Shown here one piece after another: positions 1-7,893 of a stretch of 64,000 nucleotides of DNA; position 1 is the stretch's first letter, and each line of letters begins with the position of its first letter. The notes below the pieces were generated by a model that worked only from the letters and a program-made list of their open reading frames with translations, was not told the origin of the DNA and made no database searches. Source of the DNA: Rhodoblastus sp963713695 (GTDB taxonomy: Bacteria > Pseudomonadota > Alphaproteobacteria > Rhizobiales > Beijerinckiaceae); NCBI GenBank assembly GCA_963713695.1, contig CAVQMU010000005.1, positions 476,590 through 540,589 on the forward strand, in the 5' to 3' direction. A program made the position numbers and the translations under genes.

Positions 1-194
1 AGATGCGCACTTTCGTCCGCAAGGTCGAGGAGGCCATCAGCGCTGGCGATCAGGTCGCCGCTCAGACAGCGCTCGCCGTTGCCGAACCGATCCTCATGCG
101 CGCCGCCCAGAAGGGCATCGTGCACAGGAACACAGCATCGCGCAAAGTTTCCCGCCTGACCGCCAGCGTCGCGGCGCTCGCCAAAAAGGCCTGA
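1..194 (+). CDS. rpsT: 30S ribosomal protein S20, C-terminal part (cut by window edge)
   Basis: The frame is open from the window edge and ends in a stop at 192-194. The visible 63 or so residues are basic and alanine-rich and match the C-terminal two thirds of bacterial S20 (motifs MRTFVRKVEEAI, AAQKGIVHRNTASRKVSRL, ending ALAKKA). S20 is a primary 16S rRNA-binding protein of the small subunit and is usually 85-90 residues long, so only the first 25 or so residues lie outside. A GC-rich hairpin follows about 26 bases after the stop, so transcription probably ends before hrcA. No oddities are visible in the part present. Confidence 0.93.
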   Translation, partial: MRTFVRKVEEAISAGDQVAAQTALAVAEPILMRAAQKGIVHRNTASRKVSRLTASVAALAKKA

Positions 195-220
195 TTTTTC
201 AATATTCGAAAATTTTTAAC

Positions 221-246
221 CCCGCCGGCCCCGCTGGCGGGATTTT
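221..246 (+). terminator. Probable intrinsic terminator of rpsT
   Basis: CCCGCC (221-226) pairs with GGCGGG (236-241) around a 9-base loop and is followed by ATTTT. The stem is short and the T-run is weak, but its position just after the rpsT stop fits a terminator. Confidence 0.55.
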
Positions 247-296
247 GGCGTTGGAGCGCACTTGCGGTTGCGCTGCGGACAAGCAAATAATGGCTT

Positions 297-1384
297 ATGG
301 CCTACAATCCTGATTTGACCGTTTCGGGCGCCGGGGCATTGTCCCGGCTCAACGAGCGTTCGCGTGAAATATTCAAGAATATCGTTGAGGCCTACCTTGC
401 GCACGGGGAGCCCGTGGGGTCGCGGCAATTGTCGCGCATGCTGCCCATGTCCCTTTCCGCAGCTTCGGTCCGAAATGTCATGCAGGACCTGGAAGAGCTC
501 GGCCTTGTCTTTTCCCCCCATACCAGCGCAGGTCGCCTGCCGACGGAACTCGGACTGAGATTTTTTGTCGATTCTCTGCTTCAGATCGGCGATTTGACGG
601 ACCAGGAACGCGGGCGCATCGAGACACAAATCCGCGCCGCTTCGCACGAACGATCAATCGAGGACTTCTCGCCGAAGCCGGACTTTTGCTGTCTGGCTTG
701 ACGCGCGGCGCCGGCGTGGTGTTGACGACCAAGGAGAACAATCGGCTCAAGCAAGTCGATTTTGTGAGGCTTGAGCCGGAAAAGGCGCTGGCGATCCTGG
801 TGTCGGAGGACGGATCAGTCGAAAACCGGATTTTGCCGGTTCCAGCAGACTTGCCTCCATCCGCTCTGATCGAGGCGAGTAATTATCTAAATGCGCGCGT
901 GCGTGGACGCACTCTGACGCAGGTGCGCGCCGAAATCGAGACTTCGCGCGCGGCTGCTCAAGCCGAGCTCGACGATCTCACCGCACGCCTGGTTTCGGCG
1001 GGGTTGGCGAGTTGGGCGGGCCCCGCCGGCGGCGCGCAAAATCTCATCGTGCGCGGGCAGGCCAATCTGCTCGAGGACTTGACCGCGATGGCGGACGTCG
1101 AACGCATCCGCCTGCTGTTTGACGATCTCGAAACCAAGCGCGATGTCATCGACCTGCTGTCGCGGGCTGAAAACGGCGAGGGCGTCCGAATCTTCATAGG
1201 TTCCGAAAACAAGCTTTTCTCGCTGTCCGGATCGTCAATGGTCGCCGCACCCTTTCATGATTCCCAGCGCCGCATCGTTGGCGTTCTCGGCGTCATCGGG
1301 CCGACACGGCTCAATTACGCGCGCGTCGTGCCGATGGTCGATTATACCGCGCGTGTCATGGCGCGACTGTTTGGCGGCGTGTAA
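297..1384 (+). CDS. hrcA: Heat-inducible transcription repressor HrcA, interrupted by one frameshift
   Basis: HrcA represses groESL/dnaK-type heat-shock genes by binding CIRCE operators. The N-terminal part (297 to about 665) holds the winged helix (RSREIFKNIVEAYLAHGEPVGSRQLSR, ASVRNVMQDLEELGLV) and the SAGRLPTELGLRFFVD motif. The GAF-like C-terminal half continues in another frame from about 667 (LAEAGLLLSGLTRGAGVVL through NYARVVPMVDYTARVMARLFGG). One base is missing near 664-672; restoring it gives 362 residues, normal for the family. I treat this as a sequence error rather than a pseudogene. The start ATG at 297 was chosen over the ATG at 290, which hits a stop after seven codons. No CIRCE inverted repeat is seen upstream, and the usual partner grpE does not follow. 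Confidence 0.9.
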
Positions 1385-1415
1385 AAGACGCATCCCTCCA
1401 ACACGGACATGTCGC

Positions 1416-1682
1416 GTGAATCTCGCATCGGAAATTGTCGGCTTCGCCGCAGGCACGCTCACGACCCTTTGCTGGACGCCGCAGGCGATCAAGATCCTGC
1501 GAAGCCGCGACGCCCGCTCCATTTCCCTGATCACCCAGTTCACTTTCGTGGCGGGCTGCGCACTGTGGCTGATCTATGGGGTGCTGATAGGCTCCGCCTC
1601 GATCATCCTGTTCAACGCAGTGACTGTGGCCCTGAACCTTTTGATCATCGGCCTGAAATTGCGCTATGACTCGGACAGCTAA
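1416..1682 (+). CDS. SemiSWEET-type small sugar transporter (MtN3/PQ-loop)
   Basis: Encodes 88 residues with three hydrophobic helices and the CWTPQAIKILRSRDARSIS segment. That segment contains the PQ motif of the MtN3/saliva (SWEET) family followed by the usual KxxxSRDARSIS-like loop. Bacterial SemiSWEETs are 85-100 residues long and work as inner-membrane homodimers forming a six-helix sugar pathway. The start is taken as GTG 1416, which gives the family N-terminus (MNLASEIVGFAAG); an in-frame extension upstream would run back into hrcA. It begins 31 bases after hrcA and its stop lies 3 bases from the stop of the convergent L,D-transpeptidase gene. The substrate cannot be told from sequence. 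Confidence 0.83.
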   Translation: MNLASEIVGFAAGTLTTLCWTPQAIKILRSRDARSISLITQFTFVAGCALWLIYGVLIGSASIILFNAVTVALNLLIIGLKLRYDSDS

Positions 1683-1685
1683 ATC

Positions 1686-2267
1686 TCAGCGGCGCAAGAC
1701 GGCGCCGAAAATGCTGTTGACGGATTCATAGTGGCGTTGGGGCGCATAGGACAGAGCCGTCGGCGCATGGCCGTGGTGATGGTGCGCTGCGTAATGCATG
1801 TGATGGCTGTGATGGTGATGCTCGCTGGCGAAGCGCTTGCTGGCTGGCGGCGAACCGACGATCTGGATCGTCGCGCCCTCTGCGCGGACCAGCGAGAACA
1901 GAGTCGCCGCATTGGCCGGGGATATGCGAACGCAGCCGTGCGAAGCGGGACGCCCGAGCGCGCCGACGGCGTAAGTGCCGTGGATTGCGTAGCCGCCATG
2001 GAAGAAAATGGAATGCGGCATCGGCGAATTATGGTATTTTTTCGAATGATGCATGGTCTGCAGGCTGACGGCTGAATAGGTGCCGCGCGGCGTGACATAG
2101 CCGGCTCGCGCCGATGAAATCGGCCAAGAGTAGGAAGCGCCGTTGCCAGCGGCGACGGACATTCTTTGCGAGGAAAGATCGACGGAAATATGCACTTTGG
2201 CCTGGGCCGCCAGCGGAAGGGCAAAAATTCCTAAAAACACTATGAGCAGCTGATAAAATTTACGCAT
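1686..2267 (-). CDS. Secreted L,D-transpeptidase (YkuD) with a histidine-rich tail
   Basis: The product has 193 residues from ATG 2267. Residues 1-23 form a signal peptide (MRKFYQ, hydrophobic core, AQA cut site). The YkuD domain follows with YVTPRGTYSA, HSIFFHGGYAIHGT and the catalytic SHGCVR motif (Cys112). Such enzymes make 3-3 cross-links in peptidoglycan or attach proteins to it in the periplasm. An unusual tail at residues 150-167 contains 12 histidines in 18 positions, suggesting metal binding or a pH-sensitive segment; this is inference. The gene is divergent from mepA with 96 bases between the two starts, so the two wall enzymes may share a control region. A 14-residue upstream extension is possible but would place basic and aromatic residues ahead of the signal peptide. 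Confidence 0.88.
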   Translation of the reverse strand: MRKFYQLLIVFLGIFALPLAAQAKVHISVDLSSQRMSVAAGNGASYSWPISSARAGYVTPRGTYSAVSLQTMHHSKKYHNSPMPHSIFFHGGYAIHGTYAVGALGRPASHGCVRISPANAATLFSLVRAEGATIQIVGSPPASKRFASEHHHHSHHMHYAAHHHHGHAPTALSYAPQRHYESVNSIFGAVLRR

Positions 2268-2363
2268 GATGCGAGTCCAGACGAACAGTACGAGTTGGCG
2301 TTCGCACAAGATCCCAGCTCACGTTTACGACGTAAAGCTCAAATTGAAATAAAGGTTGATGAA

Positions 2364-3314
2364 ATGCTGTCCAGGAAAGCGCCTGCGGATTTGACGGTTG
2401 GCCTCATCGCCGTGTTTTGCGGAATATTTACTTTAAGCCTTAACGCTTTTGCCCAAGAAAAAGGCTCCATCGATCCAAAACCTTTGCCGCCCCTAGCACG
2501 TCCCAATGATCCCGGGACGCCCGCCAAGGAGTTGTTCGGGCGAGCAGCCCAGCCAGCCAGCATGGCGGCGCGTTCGATCGGTTTCTATTCGCGCGGTTGC
2601 CTCGCAGGCGCCGTCGCCCTCCCGGTCAATGGCGAGACCTGGCAGGTGATGCGCGTATCGCGCGACCGCTTCTGGGGCCACCCCAATCTGATCAAATTCC
2701 TCGAAAACCTGTCCAGTCGCGCGCCTGACGAGGCGAATTGGTCTGGCATTCTCGTCGGCGATATGTCGCAGCCTCGCGGCGGACCAATGATCACCGGACA
2801 CGCGTCGCATCAGATCGGCCTCGACGCCGACATTTGGCTTACGCCCATGCCGGACCGAAAGCTTTCGCGGCGGGAAAAAGAGGAAATGTCAGCGGTGAAT
2901 ATGGTGCGCGAAGACGGTCTGGATGTCGATCGTTCCGTTTGGACGCCAGGGCATCTGGCTATCATCCGGTCAGCTGCGCGGGACCCCGGCGTCGAACGCA
3001 TTTTTGTCAATGCGGCGATCAAGAAAGCCTTGTGCCGCGAAGCGACCGGCGACCGATCGTGGCTTCACAAGGTGCGACCCTACTTCGGGCACAATTATCA
3101 TTTCCACGTCCGCATCGCCTGCCCGGATGGCAGCGACGCCTGCAAGGAGCAGGATCCCGTTCCGCCGGGCGACGGTTGCGATGCGGCATCGCTGGCTTAC
3201 TGGTTCAAGCCCTCCATCCTGCATCCGCGCCTCAATCCGCACGCCAAGCCCAGGCCGCCGCTTACAATGGGCGCCCTTCCGCCAGAATGCAGGCAGGTCC
3301 TCGTGGCGCATTGA
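2364..3314 (+). CDS. mepA: Penicillin-insensitive murein endopeptidase MepA
   Basis: A 316-residue periplasmic zinc metallopeptidase of family M74 (LAS fold). It cleaves D-Ala-meso-DAP cross-links in peptidoglycan. A signal peptide covers residues 1-30. The zinc ligands are visible as SHQIGLDADIW (His149, Asp156) and NYHFHVRIAC (His246/His248 region). Paired cysteines such as GC (79), CPDGSDAC and GDGCDAA suggest disulfides, which is normal for MepA. The ATG at 2364 is preceded by an AAAGG about nine bases upstream; a longer in-frame start at 2295 would precede the signal peptide and is rejected. It is divergent from the L,D-transpeptidase gene. Confidence 0.9.
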   Translation: MLSRKAPADLTVGLIAVFCGIFTLSLNAFAQEKGSIDPKPLPPLARPNDPGTPAKELFGRAAQPASMAARSIGFYSRGCLAGAVALPVNGETWQVMRVSRDRFWGHPNLIKFLENLSSRAPDEANWSGILVGDMSQPRGGPMITGHASHQIGLDADIWLTPMPDRKLSRREKEEMSAVNMVREDGLDVDRSVWTPGHLAIIRSAARDPGVERIFVNAAIKKALCREATGDRSWLHKVRPYFGHNYHFHVRIACPDGSDACKEQDPVPPGDGCDAASLAYWFKPSILHPRLNPHAKPRPPLTMGALPPECRQVLVAH

Positions 3315-3378
3315 GTTAACTGCCCCGGCGCTGCCTTAATTTTACTGGTTTTGCGACCGAACCTAAGGGCAGGTTTTC

Positions 3379-4772
3379 ATGGAGCGCATGCTAATGAGCA
3401 ACGCTTTCTTTTCCGATCTCCTGATCAGCATTGCGGAACGAGGACGCAATCTTCTCGATCGCAGGACATGGACCGCGAGCGAGGGGCCGACTGACGCTGT
3501 TGAGGTCCTCTCGCTTTGCGAGGCAGTGCTGTCGGGTCGTGGAGAAGCGTCGGCGGCTGTGCTGGCCCGTGAGGCGCTCGACGCCTATGCACGTTTGCCG
3601 GAAACGGGAAAAGCGGCTTTCTTCGAAAGTCTCGCGGCCGATTTCGGTCCCGATCGCTCGCGGCTGGCGCAGGCCGTTTCTGCGTTCAGCCGCAACCCCG
3701 ACGCGACCGCCGCTTCGAACTTGCATTACATGACGGAACCGAGGCGCCAGGAATTGTTCCGACGCCTCAATCGCGCGCCGGGGGGAACGCGAAGCCTTGT
3801 CGCCATGCGTTCCGATTTCCTGAAGCTTTACCGCGCCAACCCAGGCCTGGCCCTGGTCGATGCAGATTTCATCCACCTATTCGTTTCCTGGTTCAACCCG
3901 GGCTTTCTTGTTCTGCGTCATATTGACTGGAGCACCCCGGCCAACATCCTGGAAAAGATCATCCGTTACGAGGCCGTGCATCAGATCCGCGATTGGGACG
4001 ATCTGCGGCGGCGTATCGATCCCTTGGATCGCCGCTGCTACGCTTTTTTTCATCCCGCGCTCGTGGACGAACCGCTCATATTTGTCGAAGTGGCGCTCAT
4101 GGAGGTTATTCCAAATAATGTTCAGGATCTCCTGGCGTCGGAACGTGCGCCGGTCCCTCCTGAAAAAGCGCGGACGGCGGTTTTTTATTCGATTTCGAAT
4201 TGTCAGGATGGATTGGCGGGCGTTTCCTTCGGCAACTTCCTGATCAAGCAGGTCGTGATGGAACTGCGACGCGAACTGTCCAAGCTCGACCAGTTCGTCA
4301 CACTATCGCCAGCGCCCGGCCTGATGAAATGGCTTTTGGCGGGCAAGCACCTCCCTGGAGACGGATTGGACCGCGCTGTGGTCGAGGCGCTGAAACAATC
4401 GGATTGGATCGAGGCGCGGGAAAAACTCGACGATTTTCGTCGAATCCTCGAGCCCCTCGCCGCCCATTATTTTCTGAAAGCGAAGACGCCAAAAGGGCGG
4501 CCCGGTCGACGCTGTCGCGCGGTTTCACCTCGGCAATGGCGCGCGCCTCGAACGAATCAACTGGTTTGGCGATTGTTCACCCAAGGGCCAGCGGGAATTC
4601 GGCGACAATCATGGTCAATTATCTTTATGACCTCGAGGAAATCGAACGCAATCACGAGGCTTATGCCAACAAAGGCGAAGTCGTCGCCTCCAGCGCTGTG
4701 CGCAAACTTCTGCGGGGGGAAGCGCGTTCGCTTTTCTCGAGGTCGGCAGCGGCTCCGCCCAATCCGAATTGA
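3379..4772 (+). CDS. Malonyl-CoA decarboxylase, interrupted by two +1 frameshifts
   Basis: Converts malonyl-CoA to acetyl-CoA and CO2. The N-terminal helical domain and most of the catalytic domain read in one frame up to about 4500 (LHYMTEPRRQELFRRLNRAPGG, FLVLRHIDWSTPA, FFHPALVDEPLIFVEVAL, AVFYSISNCQDGLAGVSFG, TLSPAPGLMKWL). The conserved C-terminus continues in a second frame (VDAVARFHLGNGARLERINWF, DCSPKGQREFG) and then a third (TIMVNYLYDLEEIERNHEAYA). Single extra bases near 4501-4505 and 4601-4606 explain both shifts; without them the protein is 463 residues, typical of the alphaproteobacterial enzyme. The start ATG 3379 follows a purine-rich TAAGGGCAGG. No malonate transporter or malonyl-CoA synthetase genes are adjacent, so it stands apart from a mat/mdc operon. 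Confidence 0.9.
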
Positions 4773-4792
4773 CGAGATATGGAGGCTCAGAC

Positions 4793-5092
4793 TTGAACGT
4801 GAGGCAGAGGCTGTCTCGTCACGTCGTTGTCGAAGGCGACGTCCAGGGCGTCGGGTATCGCGATTTTGTGCGCCGTTGGGCGATTCGTCTCAACGTGACT
4901 GGTTGGGTGCGTAATCGCTCCGACGGCGCCGTCGAGGCGCTCCTGCATGGCGTCGGCGGCGATCTGGAGGCGCTGATCGTCGAAATGCGCCAGGGACCGC
5001 GTGGGAGCGGCGTCGCGCGCGTTCAGTTCGAAGAGATCGGCGCCGGCGATGCAGAAGCATCGGGCGAATTCATCATCCTGCCGACCGAATAG
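4793..5092 (+). CDS. acyP: Acylphosphatase
   Basis: A 99-residue single-domain protein that hydrolyses the carboxyl-phosphate bond of acyl phosphates. The signature VEGDVQGVGYRDFVRRWA carries the catalytic arginine, and LNVTGWVRNRSDGAVEALLHG carries the conserved asparagine and the GWVRN loop. The start is taken as TTG 4793 because GGAGG at 4781-4785 lies seven bases ahead of it. A TTG at 4769 is also in frame but overlaps the previous stop and has no binding site; GTG 4799 is a second alternative. It follows malonyl-CoA decarboxylase by about 20 bases and is probably co-transcribed with it. The functional link between the two is not known. Confidence 0.9.
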   Translation: MNVRQRLSRHVVVEGDVQGVGYRDFVRRWAIRLNVTGWVRNRSDGAVEALLHGVGGDLEALIVEMRQGPRGSGVARVQFEEIGAGDAEASGEFIILPTE

Positions 5093-5120
5093 CGATCGAA
5101 ACGATCGACCTAAGGGAAGA

Positions 5121-5196
5121 TGGTGGAGCCAGACGGAATTGAACCGACGACCTCTTCAATGCCATTGAAGCGCTCTCCCAACTGAGCTATGGCCCC
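5121..5196 (-). tRNA. tRNA-Ala (anticodon GGC)
   Basis: On the minus strand a 76-base cloverleaf runs from GGGGCCATAGCTCAG to the encoded CCA end. The acceptor stem GGGGCCA pairs with TGGCTCC (one G-T pair), the D arm is GCTCAGTTGGGAGAGC, and the T arm is GTCGGTTCAATTCCG. The anticodon arm CTTCA-ATGGCAT-TGAAG places GGC at the anticodon, which reads GCC alanine codons. It is the only tRNA gene seen in the window. Confidence 0.96.
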
Positions 5197-5441
5197 ACAT
5201 TTTTCGAGCCTCCAGCCTTGGGCGGGCCACCGCGAAGCGGCGAGGCAGTGGCCGGGTGTATAGCGGCAAGGCGGCGTCGGGACAAGCCCCTTGACGCCCA
5301 AGGCAGGAAAAATTTGCTATTTCTGCGCGATGAGCGACGGGGCCGCCCCCGGCAGCGATTTACGACAAAAGGCGCCCACCCCGGCAGTGCGGAACAGGCG
5401 CCTAGATTTGGCATCGCTGCGGCTGCGCGAAAAAACTTCGT

Positions 5442-5813
5442 TCAGGCTTCCTCGTCGGTCTCGATGTCCCCGTCAATCAGATTGGAGACGTCGTCACTGT
5501 CTTCCTCTTCCTCTTCGAGGAACGTGTCATCGACTGCGTCGTCGTCGCCGAGATCGACATCATCATCAGCCACTGCGGCAACCTTTTCATCCCCTGTTTC
5601 CGCGTCCTCCAGGGAAACGATTTCAGCGCCGGCCTCCGGGAGTTCGGTCTCCTCTTCATCAACGACGGCCGCGCGCGCGGCCGCGCGCGACAGCGCCGGC
5701 GGCTGGAATGTAGCGCCGCATTTTGGGCAGAGAATGGGATCCTTGTTCAGATCAAAAAACTTTGCGCCGCAATTCTGGCACTGGCGCTTGCTGCCGAGTT
5801 CCGGTTTGGCCAC
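5442..5813 (-). CDS. FYDLN-type zinc-ribbon acidic protein (TIGR02300 family)
   Basis: About 123 residues. The N-terminus VAKPELGSKRQCQNCGAKFFDLNKDPILCPKCGATFQP holds two CxxC pairs forming a zinc ribbon around the FFDLN motif that names the family. The second half is very acidic with long D/E runs and is probably disordered. The family is restricted mainly to alphaproteobacteria and its function is not established. GTG 5813 is preferred as start because family members begin MAKPELG and an AGGGGA lies upstream; an ATG 48 bases further up is in frame. No neighbour gives a functional clue. Confidence 0.83.
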   Translation of the reverse strand: MAKPELGSKRQCQNCGAKFFDLNKDPILCPKCGATFQPPALSRAAARAAVVDEEETELPEAGAEIVSLEDAETGDEKVAAVADDDVDLGDDDAVDDTFLEEEEEDSDDVSNLIDGDIETDEEA

Positions 5814-5982
5814 TTCTGATTTTCCCCTGTCGTCGTCCACCGCCAAGGCCGGGACGGTCAATGGCTATCGGACGGTGGGGTTATTCGCGCCGCGCGCCTC
5901 TGTCAATCCGCCTTGACCGCTTATCTGCCGCTTTGCGGAAATTCGTCGTTCCCGAGGGCCTGCGACCGTCTCAATATTTGAG

Positions 5983-6549
5983 TCAGCGCTCCAGTTCAGC
6001 ATCCCAATACAGGAAATCGTTCCAGGTCTTGTGGAGTTCGCTGTTCGCCTGAGGAATCCGACGGGCGATCATGTCGAGCTGGTAGGGCGTGGGTTCGAAG
6101 GGATGGCGGCGCAGTTTCAGCCCAGCCTGCTTTGGCGTCATGTCGGCCTTCAACAGATTGTCGCGCTGGCAACAGGCCACAATGTTCGACCAGACGGTCC
6201 GCCCCCCCCTTGACCGGGGTATCACATGGTCGAAGGTCAGATCCTTCGCCAAGGCTCGGTGGCCGCAATATTGACAGGTAAATTCGTCGCGCAAGAAAAC
6301 GTGGTAACGTGTGAATGCAATTGTCTTGCGCCGGTGATAGGCCTTCAGGGCGACGACTGAGGGCACCTCGAACGATCTGTTGGCGGATCTGACGACGACG
6401 TCATCGTAGTTCGCCACCGGATAGACACGGCCTTTCAGGAGAGCGACCAAGGCATCCTGCCAACTCCAAATCGACAGGGGGGCCCAGGAAACAGGCTGCA
6501 TATCGGCGTTAAGGACAAGCGTGCGCAGATTGGCCACGGAAGCGTTCAT
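5983..6549 (-). CDS. HNH endonuclease family protein with an altered zinc motif
   Basis: A 188-residue protein. The N-terminal half (LRTLVLNADMQPVSWAPLSIWSWQDALVALLKGR) is the conserved region seen in housekeeping HNH proteins of alphaproteobacteria. The HNH core follows with CQYCG, DLTFDHVIPRSRGG and WSNIVACCQRDNLLK. The D-H of FDHVIPRSRGG is the expected catalytic pair. The usual second cysteine pair (ACxxCN) reads ACCQRDN here, so one zinc-binding cysteine appears replaced by Asp; this may be real or a local base error. The protein is too ordinary in context to be called part of a defence system: its neighbours are metabolic genes. Its role in this clade is unclear. Confidence 0.82.
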   Translation of the reverse strand: MNASVANLRTLVLNADMQPVSWAPLSIWSWQDALVALLKGRVYPVANYDDVVVRSANRSFEVPSVVALKAYHRRKTIAFTRYHVFLRDEFTCQYCGHRALAKDLTFDHVIPRSRGGRTVWSNIVACCQRDNLLKADMTPKQAGLKLRRHPFEPTPYQLDMIARRIPQANSELHKTWNDFLYWDAELER

Positions 6550-6945
6550 GCCGGCCCCCGCTTTTTTTCCAGGGGAGAGCTTCGACTTCGTTCGAACAGC
6601 AGCCGGATCGCCGGAGACGGAAATCGGCTTGGCTCTGCTAAAATTTTCGACGTGGCTCCCGAGGCGGTCGGTCCCGCAACAGGCGCTTTATTTCGCCAAT
6701 GCAGAGACGACCGGGCGCTCATGCGGCGCCTCGCGCACTGAAGGCTTTTATCGCGGGGTCAGAAATTAGAGACGAAACGCAGCTCGCCGGGCCGGGCTCC
6801 AGCTCGAATTCCGGCTTGACATGATGCGTCATGGGCCGCCTCGTCCAAATCGGCCTCAGCGGCCGAATCTCGCTCGCCCATAGTGTATAGGCCGGATGAC
6901 GCCTTTGTGAAGGCGGTCCACCGGATTTCTTGAAAGTGCGGCGAA
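6550..6945. other. Gene-poor gap between hbd and the HNH gene
   Basis: About 396 bases lie upstream of the HNH gene and downstream of hbd, both on the minus strand. The open frames here (for example 6521-6769 plus) have no recognisable domain and odd composition. I see no tRNA, strong terminator or repeat. It presumably carries the HNH promoter. Confidence 0.5.
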
Positions 6946-7827
6946 TTATCGCGTCGGAACTGGCGCGCCGCTGCGATAGTCATAAAATCCGCGCTGCGTT
7001 TTGCGGCCCAACCAGCCTGCCTCGACATATTTTACCAGCAGCGGGCAGGGGCGGTATTTCGAATCCGCCAGTCCCTCGTGCAAGACCTGCATGACTGAGA
7101 GACAAGTATCGAGGCCAATGAAGTCAGCTAGTTGCAGCGGCCCCATCGGATGATTGGCGCCTAGACGCATGGCGGTGTCGATGGCGTCGACCGAGCCGAC
7201 GCCTTCGTAAAGCGTGTAGATTGCCTCGTTGATCATCGGCAGCAGGATGCGATTGACGATGAAAGCCGGAAAATCCTCCGAGACGGTGACCGTCTTATGC
7301 AGTTTTTCAATGTAGACCCGCGCGGCCTGGAAGGTTTCGTCCTCGGTGGCTATGCCGCGGATCAATTCGACCAACTGCATCCGAGGCACAGGGTTCATGA
7401 AATGAATGCCGATAAACCGACCCGGGCGGTCCGTGACCGAGCCAAGACGCGTGATGGAAATGGAAGATGTGTTGGTGGCGACAATCGCATCCTTTTTCAG
7501 GTGCGCGCAGACGCTGCTGAAGATCTTGCGCTTGACGTCCTCGTTTTCGGAAGCTGCCTCCATGACCAGATCAGCGTCCGACAGGGCCTGAAAGTCGCGC
7601 CCGGGTTTGATCCGCGCCAACGCGGCGCTGCGATCTCCAGCGGTAATGGCCTCGCGTTCGACAAGGCGGCCCAGATTCGCGTCGATTTTTGCGATCCCAG
7701 TGCTGATACGATCTTCCGTGACGTCGTTCAGGATGACATCGAAACCGGCGAGAGCGCTGACTTGCGTGATGCCGCTGCCCATCTGGCCCGCGCCGATGAC
7801 GCCGATTTTACGAATTTCAAAAGTCAT
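6946..7827 (-). CDS. 3-hydroxybutyryl-CoA dehydrogenase
   Basis: A 293-residue NAD(P)-dependent dehydrogenase that interconverts 3-hydroxybutyryl-CoA and acetoacetyl-CoA. The Rossmann motif is IGVIGAGQMGSGITQ near the N-terminus. The active-site region shows GIHFMNPVPRMQLVELIRG with the catalytic His, and the C-terminal helical domain has FIVNRILLPMINEAIYTL and GANHPMGPLQLADFIGLD. ATG 7827 follows a weak purine stretch; a TTG six bases further up is less likely. The gene lies just downstream of etfB-etfA, an arrangement common in Hyphomicrobiales, pointing to acyl-CoA oxidation or polyhydroxybutyrate-linked flux. The order etfB-etfA-hbd suggests one operon. Confidence 0.93.
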   Translation of the reverse strand: MTFEIRKIGVIGAGQMGSGITQVSALAGFDVILNDVTEDRISTGIAKIDANLGRLVEREAITAGDRSAALARIKPGRDFQALSDADLVMEAASENEDVKRKIFSSVCAHLKKDAIVATNTSSISITRLGSVTDRPGRFIGIHFMNPVPRMQLVELIRGIATEDETFQAARVYIEKLHKTVTVSEDFPAFIVNRILLPMINEAIYTLYEGVGSVDAIDTAMRLGANHPMGPLQLADFIGLDTCLSVMQVLHEGLADSKYRPCPLLVKYVEAGWLGRKTQRGFYDYRSGAPVPTR

Positions 7828-7893
7828 GACCAATTCCCGAACGGTTCTTGGAGGCGGCGATCATAAGTCACAATCGCCGCCAGCGCATTAAGT

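Noticed and set aside
195..296. A CIRCE operator in front of hrcA
   Set aside because: The TTAGCACTC-N9-GAGTGCTAA pattern is absent; only the rpsT terminator is seen.
5660..5700. Alternating CG-rich run as a possible regulatory or Z-DNA site
   Set aside because: It lies within the FYDLN protein gene and simply encodes an Arg/Ala stretch.
5983..6549. HNH protein as part of a defence or restriction system
   Set aside because: No methyltransferase, helicase or other defence gene nearby; the N-terminal region matches the common housekeeping HNH family.
6521..6769. An 82-codon frame in the gap upstream of the HNH gene
   Set aside because: Overlaps the HNH start, no domain, no binding site; composition unlike neighbouring genes.
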